NCBI GenBank assembly: GCA_013054445.1
Contig: JAAMPI010000084.1
Coordinates: forward strand, 1-64,000
Direction of reading: 5' to 3'
Length of the DNA stretch: 64,000 nt
Source: Cudoniella acicularis
Lineage: Eukaryota; Ascomycota; Leotiomycetes; Helotiales; Helotiaceae
Shown here in pieces: positions 46,740-57,986 of this stretch (position 1 is its first letter; each line of letters begins with the position of its first letter). Below the pieces are notes generated by a model, which had not been told where the DNA came from, searched no databases, and was given only the letters and a program-made list of their open reading frames with translations. The position numbers and the translations under genes were made by a program.

Positions 46740-47959
46740 ATGCTCTATCCAGAACTAGGCACTCTGGAAATCACAAGTCAACATAGTCAATCACATACAA
46801 AAGCAAGGCCTGGCGGAAGGAAAATTTTTCCAAAGGCAGCACTTTGCATCGTTTTCGGTCCTGTCTGGGTAGCAAGCTACATCAAACATTGCATGCAACA
46901 TTTCTCAAACGGAATACACTCGCAAAATACAGCAGACCAAATGGATATGGGAGTTTCAGAACCAGCAATCGACAAAGAGGAGAGGAATCAGCAAAGGGAG
47001 GCCAAAGAGATAGAGTTTCAAAGGCGAAGGGTTGAAAACGCACCTCAGCCCCTAGATCAAGTGAGAAAGAAGCCGCTTTCTCTCAAATTCTTGGACCTGG
47101 AGGAAGAAGATGCATACAACGTTGTTATTACTGATGTAGATGCAGGCACGGAGAGAACAGAAGTGCATTTCCAATACAAGCACCCCCAAAGCAAATGCAC
47201 AATCCTCACTAAATTCCCTCCAAATGTCCGCCAAAGGATATGGAGGTATACCATTAGCAACCACATCATTGCAATATCTCGAGGACAAGGGTGCCTCATC
47301 CACTCACTACAAAACGAAGAGGCATCCGAAATTCCCGGGACCTCAAATACCTCTAGCCGTATTTCTTCACTGATAAAAACGTGCCGGCAAACGTAAGTTC
47401 CCCCTGTATTTCCACCTTCTTGGACTTTCTGGCTAATTCGGACCGCAGATACAACGAGACAATCCATTTGCTTTATACAACCAACCAGTTCCGCCTTTTG
47501 CAGAACGATAATCTCTGCGACCTCCAACGCACCATTCTCCCTCAGCGCTTCTCCTCCATCCGCTCACTCGCACTACATTGGCAAATCCGCGACGACGAGA
47601 CGTTCCAGCGCGATGAGTCTGGTGCGTGGATGACGAACGTGCCTCCACCATGGGATATTGCCACTTGGGAAACGACTTGTTTCCTTCTTAAGAAAATGTT
47701 TGCACTGAAACAACTGATGATTCATGTGCGCGGCCCGTTTATGATCAATCAGCATATTGAAGAGATGTTGGGATTCTTGAAGGGATTGAGGGTCCCGAAG
47801 GAGGAGCTCTTGGTTGTCGTACCCTGGCCGAGAGTTATTGTTATGGGGGCTGGTTGGAAGGAGGAGGAGTTGAGTTCTGACTTTTGTACTGTGAAGCGGA
47901 GGGGTGAGGTGGTGATACCGGATGAGGATACAGGGCCAGAGTTGGATGAAGAAATCTGA
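46740..47959 (+). CDS. DUF7730-like fungal protein
   Basis: Exons 46740-47392 and 47449-47959 (56-nt intron; the junction restores 'CRQTYNETIHLLYTTNQF') give up to 387 residues. The middle has the F-box-like start 'LTKFPPNVRQRIWRYTIS', followed after the intron by 'ETIHLLYTTNQFRL', 'LPQRFSSIRSLALHWQI' and 'PPPWDIATWETTCFLLKKM'. This pattern (a short F-box-like motif, a helix, then 'LY..N.F' and a beta-rich body) is common in large fungal families annotated DUF7730 or F-box-like. No function is known. The true start could be the internal Met at about 46941, because the first 65 residues look unconserved. The C-terminus is acidic. Confidence 0.7.
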
Positions 47960-49356
47960 TTGGTAATCAACGTGTGGGCGCCGAATGCATTGAAGTACGA
48001 AATCAGTAAAAGTTGGTGGAGGGGGATTCGTGTGACAACAGGGGTTGGCTTTTCAGCAAGGTTGCAGATCCGGAAGTGAACGGGAGGAGGCTCGGGAGGA
48101 GGATCGATCGGAGGATCTATGCAGGGAAGGTGAGCCCATGTCCTGTTTTCTAGAAGTATAATCCATTGCGCTTCTAATTTGCATTTTCTAAATTCCAAAT
48201 TTTCCTTTTGATACGGTCGATATGAAAATTATTTCCTGGCTTTGACGTAGAAAAAGTTACTGATGAATCTGAAGCCAATTTTCTATCTTAACATCTTCAC
48301 ATTGCAATACAAGCATCTGCGCTAGACGTGTATGTTATGCCCATTATATGCATGTTTATAGCATAATATACCCCACTCGAACTTTAGAATAGCTGATTAA
48401 AATAAAATCATATAACTCTACAATGTCTTCCAAAACTGAATTGCAATATTTTCCTGACTTAGATGACAATATAACACACTTAAGAATCAAGTGAGCTATA
48501 TAGGCACAAAATCCCTCTTTATTTATGATATATACCCACATTCTTCCTGTTGTCTCGGAGCGGACCGCGAGACGGTTAACAGGAGATCTTCATATAACTA
48601 TTTGGATAGAGATGAAGATATGAATCCTTAAGCGTGGCTCAAGCTTGCCTACAGAAAATGATATGGAAAGTTTAAAGGTAAAGGTTATAGGTCGAAAGGG
48701 TGGGTACTGCGTCGCTCTCACAGTTGAGTGGTCCGTGCGACGGACTCACCTACAACACTTCAAAGAGAACACACGATCTCGGCGTAATAAATTGACATTT
48801 CTATAAAGTGCACGCATAAAATTCTCCCTTTCTATTACTTCCTCTCGGATACTTTGATTGTTATTTGAGTTTATGGGTAATTCATTGTTTTGAAGTGTAG
48901 GTTAAGTGCTTCGTAATATTAAATTCTTAATCGAATAGAGAATACGGCATCAGAGGCTCGCCTTAAAATATCACAACGTTGATAAGAGCGCATTGGTAAA
49001 ATTAGAAAATCCGTTATGAGTGTATTGGTATCTATATGAATGTATTGTTCAAGAGTGAGCCCTCGAGTAATCGAGTCTGAGCCAGCCGACTTCAGCCGTA
49101 GTAAACATGACAAATACTCCAAGATGGCGCTAAGAAAAAAAACATCTAGGAAACAGCCTTTTTACATACTTTCTCCTTTGAAATAAATTGATCATCATAT
49201 TATGCATGTTTTGATACGAACCTCCTTCAAGTAGGGTATTCGTAAAATCGAAGCAACTGCAAGTGCATCTGGACGAGAGCTATTGGAGTCATCATCAAAG
49301 TAATTCCGCCTACGCTTCTGCAATATTGCTAATGACAGGTCTCCGTTTACCCCAAA
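47960..49356. other. Intergenic, no gene seen
   Basis: AT-rich 1.4 kb between two convergent genes. Open frames here have no domains. Confidence 0.5.
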
Positions 49357-50314
49357 TCACGCTCCATAATGTAGCTCGTTAGCCACTCTGCTTAACTCAA
49401 GAGTTTGTTTCTTGATTTCAGCCATCTTAGTATTAACTTCAGCCAGCGCGACATCGATCTTTGCTTGGATAGCAATCTTCACTTCTTGCTCGTCGCCACC
49501 GAAATCTCTGTAGTCTTCAAATCCTTCCGGTGTCTCACTAACTGCAGCTTGCATCCACATCTTGCGCAAGCAACTTTGCTCTGTTCGGAGGCGCTGAAGC
49601 TGTTCGAGGCACATTTTATGTTTTTCAAAAAGATCATGGTGTTGACGCTTTTTCGTCTCAGCCTTAGTCTCAGCCTTGAACTTTCCGTAGTAAGAGTATT
49701 CCTTTTCCCGGGCTTCTTTTTCTCTGGCCTGTTTTGCTCGCTTTGCAAAGTCTTCCCACTCCTTGGGGGTGCTGTATCTCGATTCCCAGGTTTCTTTCTC
49801 TCTGGCCTCTTTTGCTCGCTTTGCAAAATCTTCCCATTCCTTGGGGGTGCTGTAACTCGATTCGTAAGCCTTTGACTGGCGGTAACTTGGTTCATCGTAA
49901 CTAGGCTGAGTGTAAGCTCTTGGCTGCTCATAACTTGAGGTCTTTTTGCGTTCGCGTAATTGCGAGTCGAATCGTCGTCGTTTCTCTGGATCTTTCAAAG
50001 TGTCGTGAGCCTGTAAGAGCAGCGAGTTAGCACATTCCAATTCCAGCATGCTTTAGGTGATAATGGTGCAGAAGAGACCGCGTTTTCAACTTTTTCGTAA
50101 CATGTGAAAGGCGGCTTCGTGGTGATTTGGCCAATAGCTAAAGAAATCAGACACTTACGCTCGAGATCTTTTGAAAGAACTTTGTGGCTCCGGGATTGTT
50201 GCGGTTCTTGTCGGGATGGTGGACGAGAGCGAGTCGGCGATATGCTTTTGTAATATCCAAGGGTGTACAGTTGGGCATGATGCCGAGAACGGAATAATGG
50301 TTCTGGAAATCCAT
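49357..50314 (-). CDS. J-domain (DnaJ/Hsp40) protein with 26-residue tandem repeat
   Basis: Exons 50314-50159 and 50010-49357 (148-nt intron) give 269 residues. The J domain is at 3-72: 'NHYSVLGIMPNCTPLDITKA', the HPD triad at 33-35 in 'LVHHPDKNRNNPGATKFFQK', and 'AHDTLKDPEKRRRFD'. There is no Gly/Phe region, zinc finger or substrate-binding domain, so it is a class III type. Residues 105-119 and 131-145 are near-identical copies of YSTPKEWEDFAKRAK, from a 78-bp duplication. A coiled coil (EVNTKMAEIKKQTLELSRV) ends the protein. J proteins stimulate Hsp70 ATPase activity; the client and location here are unknown. Confidence 0.85.
49741..49870. repeat. 78-bp tandem duplication inside the J-protein gene
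   Basis: The sequence starting CTTTGCAAAGTCTTCCCACT at 49741 recurs at 49819 with few changes (CTTTGCAAAATCTTCCCATT). The period is exactly 78 bp, so the reading frame is kept. Confidence 0.85.
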
Positions 50315-51837
50315 GTTGTCGACAGGTAGTTTGGAAGATTTGTTGCACTGTTAAGTTGCGAGTAATGAAGACGCGGAATTTAAAGTTGCTGAGTTCGTCA
50401 GAGGCTAGACAAAGTGGAAGTAAGCGATACCCAAGCCAGCGACGATTGATTTCTCTATCGAATGGCCTTGCCAGATGAACTCTGGTCTATTTAATTAGGC
50501 GGTGAGTCAGGACTAGTAATCCGGTGAAAAAGGAACAGTTGATATTGAATTTGAAGTCACAACGGTATCGCTTAACTATTATCCGCGCGCTGGCTGTTCA
50601 TATTCTCTCCACGCCGACAAGCTGGCTGGCTGTGTACGAGGTTTCATTAGATACACCAAAGGCGGGGATCAGAATTAGATGCACTTTACCACTAATTCTA
50701 CCGAAAATTGTGCTGCTTGAGGAATAAAAGGTCATATAAAACATCCCAAAACACCTCGGGACAAAACAAAGCAGTATATGGATAACAATTAAAAGCAAAT
50801 AAGGAGACGACATTGTAGCCATCTATCACGTATATAGAACAAGTTTTGTATCGACCAAAATATACAAATCAGCTCCTCCCGTTGTATGACAGCAAAAAAC
50901 TGGAGTCCTATATGGAAAAGCAATAATCTACTACCAAACGGTACGTTGTGCATCGGAATCATTTGGGACATCATGGCTCGGTCCTTGACCTTAGAGGACT
51001 CTTTTTTTTTGGCACTTCGCACTAGAAAAACTTCATGCAAAACAAGAACAAAACAAAGAGGGAAAAAAGAGTTCACTAGCACTCAGTTAATGATTGGATT
51101 CGATCAGAAAAGAACGGGCGTGGTGCTGAGCTCCGAATCAAATTTCCCAAGCATTTTAACCCCGTCGAATCAAACCTAGAAGGCGGGCAATTTGGCACGC
51201 CCAATCGTTTGCATTCACAGCATGTATCTCATTGATGATCCCTGCCAAAAAGCCCAGGAACGTTGTCGGCCTTGTTGAGAGAGTGTAATGTGAGCACAAG
51301 ATTTTCGTGATGAAGGTAAAATTGAAGTGAGGTGAACAAGAAATGTTGTTTCCCTGGCTAGGACGGAACGTGCCGAGCCATTGCCGATGATAGCCGTGAC
51401 CCTTCTCCTATTTCGAAAAGGAGACCTCGTTTAGATTTGTCGTCACCATCTAGGTCCAGAGTTACTATTCCAACATTCAAGAAATGGTCACCAAACCCTA
51501 AAACTATGTCTGTTTCCGGTGGTGTCTACGCAGTTTTTGTTGGGGAGGAGAGTTTTGTTTATTAAGTTCATGAATATTGCTTTTTGAATTCGGAAATTTG
51601 AAAGATAAATGCTCCATGAGATGCAGATCACGATTCAAGGTTTGCCCATAGCATTGAAATTACAGACAAATGTAAACAGTTCAGTTCTGAATGTTTTCTC
51701 AAATAAGAGAGCTTTATTAATATTGACTATTCAACCGCAAAGTAATGAGCTTGGGGTCCTATCGGCGATGGTGCTCTCAATTCCTCAATGGTATTATTCC
51801 CTAAGCGGACCTGTCACATCCCGTTACCACTTCGTGT
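50315..51837. other. Intergenic, no gene seen
   Basis: No supported gene. Some stretches are purine-rich and there is a short poly-T at about 51003-51010. Confidence 0.5.
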
Positions 51838-52629
51838 TTATAACTCAACCTCGTCCTCCCTAACATCATCTGCCTCGTCGTCACCTTCGTTTTCATTCTC
51901 CAAAAACTCTTGATCCTCGCCATCATCATCAGCACCTTCGGCCCAAAATTTCTCTTCTTCTTCATCGAGCTTTGGCTTCGTCTTACTTTTCTTCTCAGCC
52001 TGGGTCAAGTCCTCCATATACTCCATTTGCATCCTCATTTGTTTACGAGTAAGTGGAATTGCCCAGTCCTCCTGATCCTCTCTTGACAACCTCAATGCAC
52101 GCTCAAATGGAGATAATAATTCGGCTCGGCACTTTTTCATATCGATTTCTTCCTTTGACTTTGCCAACACGTACTCCGGTTGTCTTCTCTCTCGCTCCTC
52201 AACAGGCAGATCAAGCGCGAAGAGCTCAGGCGGAACGTTTGTCTTTGCAGATTCGGGATCTCCTTTATTAAAGCTGCCAAATACAAGCTTCTTTCCTTCT
52301 TCCTCTAACTTTCCTTCGAAATTATTGCTGGAGGTAGTGCTAGGCTCTTCCTCGGCGGTCGCGAAAATGAATGAAAAGGAAACATCCGCAGCTCTTTTCT
52401 CTGCCGCTTGAGACTCTGGTGGGCGCGAAGGCAAAGCTTTGCTGGTTTCCGAAGAGGCCGGTGTATTAATCGCGCTTGCAAGAATGCTGGCAGAGCGGGA
52501 TGGTTTGTCAAGAGTTGTGTACGGAAGATCAAAAGCTGAATCGGGGAATTTTGGGATACTCCTCTTGCGCTGAACCCCTTGAACACCATCACCAAACACA
52601 AGTATGTCAGGAGAGTTTCGGTAGCGCAT
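51838..52629 (-). CDS. Acidic hypothetical protein, 5' end uncertain
   Basis: An open frame of 263 residues from the first Met. The N-terminal part is rich in Ser and Pro, the middle reads 'FALDLPVEERERRQPEYVLA' and 'CRAELLSPFERALRLSREDQ', and the C-terminus is strongly acidic. I do not recognise a domain. The same frame stays open and protein-like for about 35 codons upstream (for example 'FLIHEDPNTIDITPTSS') to a TAA near 52737, with no Met. A short 5' exon joined by splicing is therefore likely, or the start has been lost. Confidence 0.55.
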   Translation of the reverse strand: MRYRNSPDILVFGDGVQGVQRKRSIPKFPDSAFDLPYTTLDKPSRSASILASAINTPASSETSKALPSRPPESQAAEKRAADVSFSFIFATAEEEPSTTSSNNFEGKLEEEGKKLVFGSFNKGDPESAKTNVPPELFALDLPVEERERRQPEYVLAKSKEEIDMKKCRAELLSPFERALRLSREDQEDWAIPLTRKQMRMQMEYMEDLTQAEKKSKTKPKLDEEEEKFWAEGADDDGEDQEFLENENEGDDEADDVREDEVEL

Positions 52630-52739
52630 GTCGGTTGGCTCAAACCCAGTAGTGTATGGTGGTATTCTTGAACTAGTGGGGGTGATGTCGATGGTGTTAG
52701 GGTCTTCGTGAATGAGAAACTCAACTTAATTAAAATCTA

Positions 52740-53808
52740 TCTTGAGTATCTCACTTGTGGGTTGCTTAAAAGTGCTGTTTGATGAGGAGCGTCTGTTGGC
52801 CGAAGGCACGAGGCGCGTTAAGATCCTAATCTTTGTTTAAATTTTGCTTCGCATCAAGACTTTTATAAACAAGATGAAAGAAGCAAACTAGAATGGTGGA
52901 TTTCTAGTCCTCGATCGAATCAGGGTGAATGATAGCCGAGGTTCCTCTCTATCACCATGTAAAAGATACTTTTGAACGTCTTGAATCTCACCTCAGGAAA
53001 TTTTCTAATGAGCTCCCCTGCCTTTTGTGGCTATTTTTTATTTGGAAAACCTTTCTTTGTCTTTTGTTCGAAAATTATAGCTCGTAATAAATGCTTACAC
53101 GTAACCACAACACTTGCGACATTTTACAGATAGCACAGGTTATTTCCTAGCTATAGTTAGACTTAAATGAACATGAACTCCACGTAATATAATTAATCAT
53201 CCTCATTTCTTCCGATGAATGGAAAGTTCCAAAAATTTGCAATTGTTATCCCTTCAAGTATTTGGTAGTTCACAACACAAAAACTGCATCAAAACACTTG
53301 AAAGTTATAAAGTAGCCACGAATATAAACATGAAGGGATCCGATCAATTGTCAAGTTAGTATAAATGAGTTCATACTCCTTCTATTGTTGTAGTATTTTA
53401 CAGCGGTATAGTGTTTAGTTTTTGAAGTGTTATGGGCACACAAGTGACAAAGAGCATAAATTATTCAAAAGTGACTTTTTTCTCGAGCATTAGAGACCTA
53501 GATCAAGAGAAAAAGGCTTATATCACTGTAAATTTGTGTAATTAAGAGCTCCATTTTTTTTTGCAAGGAAACACTCATTATATTAGATTATGGAAGTAAC
53601 GGAAGCCTTGAAAAGAGTTGTCTGATATGAAATCTCAAGTCATAATCTTAAACACCGGACTACTCCTCTATTCTTCTAAATGCTTGAGATTATTTCCCAA
53701 AGACCAAATATCATAAGGTTAACAGCTGAGTGTGACCGAATTCTGCAGGCGTAATCCATTCTGCCCTCAACATTTTGCCTCATCACTACTTACTGTCCAA
53801 CTAAACTT
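52740..53808. other. AT-rich intergenic region, no gene seen
   Basis: About 1 kb of AT-rich DNA between the acidic hypothetical gene and the first F-box-like pseudogene; no supported features. Confidence 0.5.
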
Positions 53809-55971
53809 CTAATCCTTAACAGGTCCACAAAATTCTGCATCAGTAGCAATCTTGGTAATTTTTCCATCTCCTCCCCCATAGCTACCACCATGGTCGCTGT
53901 GGTAGTTGTCATAATAGCTGCAATATTCCAGCTTCTATTCCGGGCTAAGGTTTGGTTCGTTGACGTCCCAACTGACTATTTCGTCAAGAAGGAATGTAGA
54001 AATATCTAGGTTAATAGCGTGTTTGGGGTTGTTAAGCTAGTCCTATTTGAAAAGCTCTGTTCGAGCTTTGCGGATAGTGAGGCAATGCGTATCTAGGTTG
54101 TCGACAGCTTGTCTGAAAAGATCGTAGAAATCCGCATACTCCTCGTCGTCAAGAAGGGTGTTGAGGCGTTTTATCGCAGATTCGGCTGGGCAGATAGAAT
54201 AGTAGTAGTTGTTGAATAATTTTTGGTAAAGCTTGTAATCTGCTCTTAGATCGACTGTCGGAAAGTGCGCATTCTTGAATGCTACCGGATATTTTTCCAA
54301 ATATAGAATACCCTCAGCCAATGTGCGTTTAGATACATGGAGCCGTTCTTTTCCTCTTCTACCGTGAACCGCGAGCAATTTATGTGGCCGCTTTTGCTCT
54401 TTGATGAAATTAGCTAGCGTGGCAGAAGCTTTTGCAATCGGTTGATATTGGAGCTCAAGAATCTCAAGCAAATCAGAGCGCCCAGACTTAAAGAATAACG
54501 CTTCTGTGCCGTCGATGGGATGGTGATGCGGGTATCGCAATTCACGAAAAATACTCCAAATATGATTTTTTCTTAAGTCGGAGAATTCACTGCTCTAGTC
54601 ACGTTGTGTCCACGATATTTCTCCGATAGAGTCCGTAATCCATGTGTGATAAGCTTCCAAGTCTGCTCGAAAACGGGGGTGTCGTTAAAATGCTAGGGCA
54701 TATGCCAGGAGAGATTTGTACATGTAGGAGAATTCTATCGGTGTGCTTCCCTTCACAAGCTGATGTAGCTCGGCTTCAAGTGCTGGATTGTCTAGCATAT
54801 GAGTTCTAAACTGTGGCTGCGAGGCCCGGCTTTGGTTGCTATACTAGCCTTGAGCTCGTCTGTTTTCAAAACCGTCGTGGATGAATTTGGGTACTTCAGA
54901 GTTGGTTGCGTCTCGAAGAGCGAAACTTTTCAAATTTAAGAAAAGTCTTAGGGACTCAAGAAGGGTTCCTAACTGTATCGAGTAATATTCCTCCTTCTTG
55001 GACTCAATCCCTTTCGGAATGATCAAAACTTCCAAAGAACTTGACGGATCGAGGCAAATTGCCCGACAAAAATCATCGAGGCTGTATGGTGGGTCATGAA
55101 AGGGCTGGCGCCGCCTACCAGAGATTATCACTCGCCAGTTTCTGACTCTCTTCGTGATCGAGCAAGAAGAATTGGTGGTTTAGGTGTTGAGAAAGCTCTA
55201 GAAGCCTCTAGAGCAGTGGCAATTTAGAGGCAAATCACGTGCCTTGCCCCCTTCGGGGGTCCAGATCGTGTATATATAGACCCTCATTCTCCTAGATTTT
55301 AGGAGAGTGAGTCACAATGGAAATCACTAGATTCACCTCAAGCTTGTTCTGCTTAGCATTGGGGACCAAATCTCGTCAAGTAGCTTTTTCGTTTATGGTT
55401 CGACAAGTGGTGAGCAAAGCTGCAGATAGGCCATAGTCACGTTCGGAACCCCACGAGTCGTCTTTCTCGATCGAGGCTCGATCACCCAGCAGTGAGTTAT
55501 AATTAGAAGATAGCTGAAAATCTGCTTTCGAATCTCTGGCGGAATTTTTTCCAGGAGATAGTAGGTTTTCTGATCTTGTGGGGGAGTGCGCGTGCTAGCG
55601 TTTGAAGCTGTAAAGGTAGCCAGTTCAGCGAGGTTGACTTCTGGAATCAGGATTAGATGTCTGAACACTTCTTGACGCGCTTCTCGGGTAAGGTTATTCA
55701 GGAACCCTAAATCTTGGGCCATGAAACCCGCTAGAATGATGTCGCCGGTTTTCTCGTTTTCCTTAGGCCTCTTTACTTTGTAGTTCTCAACAAAGTCTTA
55801 TCCTTTAGCAGAGTCATAGTTGTTTGCGTCTTTGCCGCCATTCTCGGTGTTAGTGTCGTGAATGCCTTTGTTAGAATCCGAATTCGGTCTACTAAGGATT
55901 GTAGTTTTGGCTGAGGACTCTGAGGAGGACATTGGTTCTAAGTAGGTTCGGGTTTTAATGTCTTCGGTCAT
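53809..55971 (-). pseudogene. F-box-like family protein pseudogene, copy A
   Basis: This is the most complete of three local copies. It starts at Met 55971 (MTEDIKTRTYLEP) with an acidic leader. It reaches the F-box-like motif 'YLLEKIPPEIRKQIFSYLLI', then 'LLTTCRTINEKA' in a second frame, 'SSLEVLIIPKGIESKKEEY', 'SATLANFIKEQKRPHK', 'YSICPAESAIKRLNTLLDDE', 'DNLDTHCLTIRKARTELFK', and after more stops 'LLDEIVSWDVNEP' and a Gly/His-rich tail to 53809. In-frame stops include a TAA after 'DSAKG' and two close together after 'ELFK'. The stretch 55140-55340 is the most degraded and is full of small hairpins (CCCCCTTCGGGGG, TCTCCTAGATTTTAGGAGA). Function unknown. Confidence 0.65.
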
Positions 55972-56450
55972 ATTTGGGATAAATGTCTGGCAAATATTTA
56001 AGTTAGAACTGCAAGGACAGGAGGGCTGCTTTGCCTATCGTGTATCATAACATGGTTTGAATCTTTTGCATGATAATCGTTTCAAAAAGCCGTAAGACAG
56101 GCTCAAGATTGATGAGAATATCGCGACGTACAAAAAGAGGTCTGTTGACTTACCATGATAATGCGCTTTGACTGGTTGATGTTATGGAATGCTTGAGAGA
56201 ATACGCAAAAATATTAAGTTGGGTGAGGAGACGCACTAAGCATATTAATCTGTTCCCATCAGTTCGTGAATCTGATTCATGAATCAGCAAGCTCATTCAC
56301 CAATTAACTAGATTCACGTATCAACTAGATGATTCATGAATAAATATAGTTAGTTCGTAAATCTAGTTCACTAGTGAATACTAATACTGCTCCTAGATTT
56401 TAGGGTGTAAAAGAACTCTAAATCCCTGAACTATAGGCTTTACCTCGCTA

Positions 56451-56506
56451 TCGTACCCTCGCTGTTGCACCCTCGCTGTCATACCCATCCTGTCGTACCC
56501 TCACTG
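56451..56506. repeat. 14-bp tandem repeat, four units
   Basis: Four consecutive 14-bp units vary around TCGTACCCTCGCTG (also TTGCACCCTCGCTG, TCATACCCATCCTG, TCGTACCCTCACTG), at the centre of the inverted-repeat element. Confidence 0.75.
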
Positions 56507-56534
56507 TCAAAGACCCCCGATAGAGCGAAACGTA

Positions 56535-56573
56535 GGTAAAGGTTAGGAGGTTAGGGTTAGTGGTTAGGATTAG
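56535..56573. repeat. Degenerate telomere-like repeat
   Basis: GGTTAGGAGG, then TTAGGGTTAG, then TGGTTAGGATTAG follow one another. This resembles a worn (TTAGGG)n tract, the usual fungal telomere repeat, but may be chance within the element. Confidence 0.45.
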
Positions 56574-57986
56574 CCGGGGGTTTGGGGAGCGGTGAGAGCC
56601 CCTTAAGAGGTAAATTTTTTTAGGGCTAGGTTCACGAAGTAACTAGTCAATTTATGAATTAACTCGATTCATGAAACAACTAGGGCTATTCAGGAATCAA
56701 CTAGTTGCTTCGTAAACCCAGTTGATCTATGAATAGACTAGTCTATTCATGAATGAATTGCATTCACAGGCTGATCGGAACAAATCGTACTAACAACTGC
56801 AAGCGACCCTAAGCGAGGATTAGTGTTACTAGTGGATGAATGACAGATAAGACCTAAATTATTTGAATTAGCCATTGGTTAAATAGTATCGAGCATCAAG
56901 CACAAATTTAATGCATTCAGCATACGCTAAACTCTATTTTAAGCTAGAGCCCCTTGTAAGGGGGTTTTTTTTTTTTGAAAAGTTTAATATTTAGGTGAAT
57001 GCATAAGTATAACTTGTCAACTTAGAATGACTCATACTTGCCCGGTAAGTGTTTTGAAGTTCGAATTATTTCACTAGGTAGGCCTTCTCATGTGGAAATA
57101 GTGGAAGTTGGGAAATCGCCAGGAAGAGTTAAATAAGAGGAGTACTTGAATCTTTTACCAAGTATCGTTCCAGAAGGGAAAACGAAAATGAGACCGAAGT
57201 TAGCTGAGATAACCTTGCTCAATCAACGAAGGTAAATACTAACTCATGAGCTGGAATTGTATTTCCTATTTACTATTTGGCCTGAAAATAAGACCTCAGG
57301 CCCTCGACTGCGCAAATACGGTGTTTCTATTGCCATGAGCATTGGTGTAGGGGGGAGGTCGGGGATGAGATAAGATTTTAAATCTAATAATTATTAACTA
57401 ATGTAGCATTTCGTGAGAGAATTTACATGGGCATCTCAATTATTTTGGCCACCTAATTCCGTATTCCACGCATTTTCTACCAGTACAATCAAATCTAAAC
57501 CACAAGAAATGTACGCTCAAGAAACTCTTTGAATCGAGGGGATATGGTTGTGCAGAAGCTACTGAGTTAATTCTTTAGAGTTTTGCAAATATCAAGTTAC
57601 AGGTAACAATCGATGTTGAAGTTCAAGTCAGCCGAAGTTCAGCCGACAAAATAGGGGGAACCCCGCACTTTAGCGAGGATTTGGTGAGGGGCATTGAGGA
57701 AGAAGGAGCTATTAAAGTCAAATCCTGAAATTCAATCTCCAAATACGGCTTAACCGAACGCAATTAACGGATGCTTGATTCTGCTGTTGGCTCCTCGGAC
57801 CGAGCCACTCAATGAGCCACGATCTCGCGGCTTGCGGATCCTGAACGCTTCTAATGTCAGAACCTCTCCTCTGTGACCCGTTGAAGACTACTTATAAGTG
57901 TAAGTATCTAGAAATTGTGTGTCGAACATGGTTCTCACTAACCAGCTAGCCAGAACTCAGTGGTTCTTCAGATTGAAATCATTTCA

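Larger units (their letters stand above)
56250..56784. mobile_element. MITE-like element with terminal inverted repeats
   Basis: The left end reads CTGTTCCCATCAGTTCGTGA and the reverse complement of the right end reads TTGTTCCGATCAGCCTGTGA. The match continues through TGATTCATGAAT for about 40 bp with small gaps. The element is about 535 bp and has no open frame. Inside both ends are many imperfect copies of TTCATGAATCAACTAG in both orientations. The centre holds a 14-bp tandem repeat and telomere-like TTAGGG words. A target-site duplication is not clear, so the exact limits may be off by several bases. The size and form fit a non-autonomous DNA transposon, but I cannot name a family. Confidence 0.6.
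55972..57986. other. Repeat-bearing intergenic region between pseudogene copies A and B
   Basis: No gene is visible. It contains the terminal-inverted-repeat element at 56250-56784 and otherwise AT-rich DNA with a poly-T run near 56968. Confidence 0.6.
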
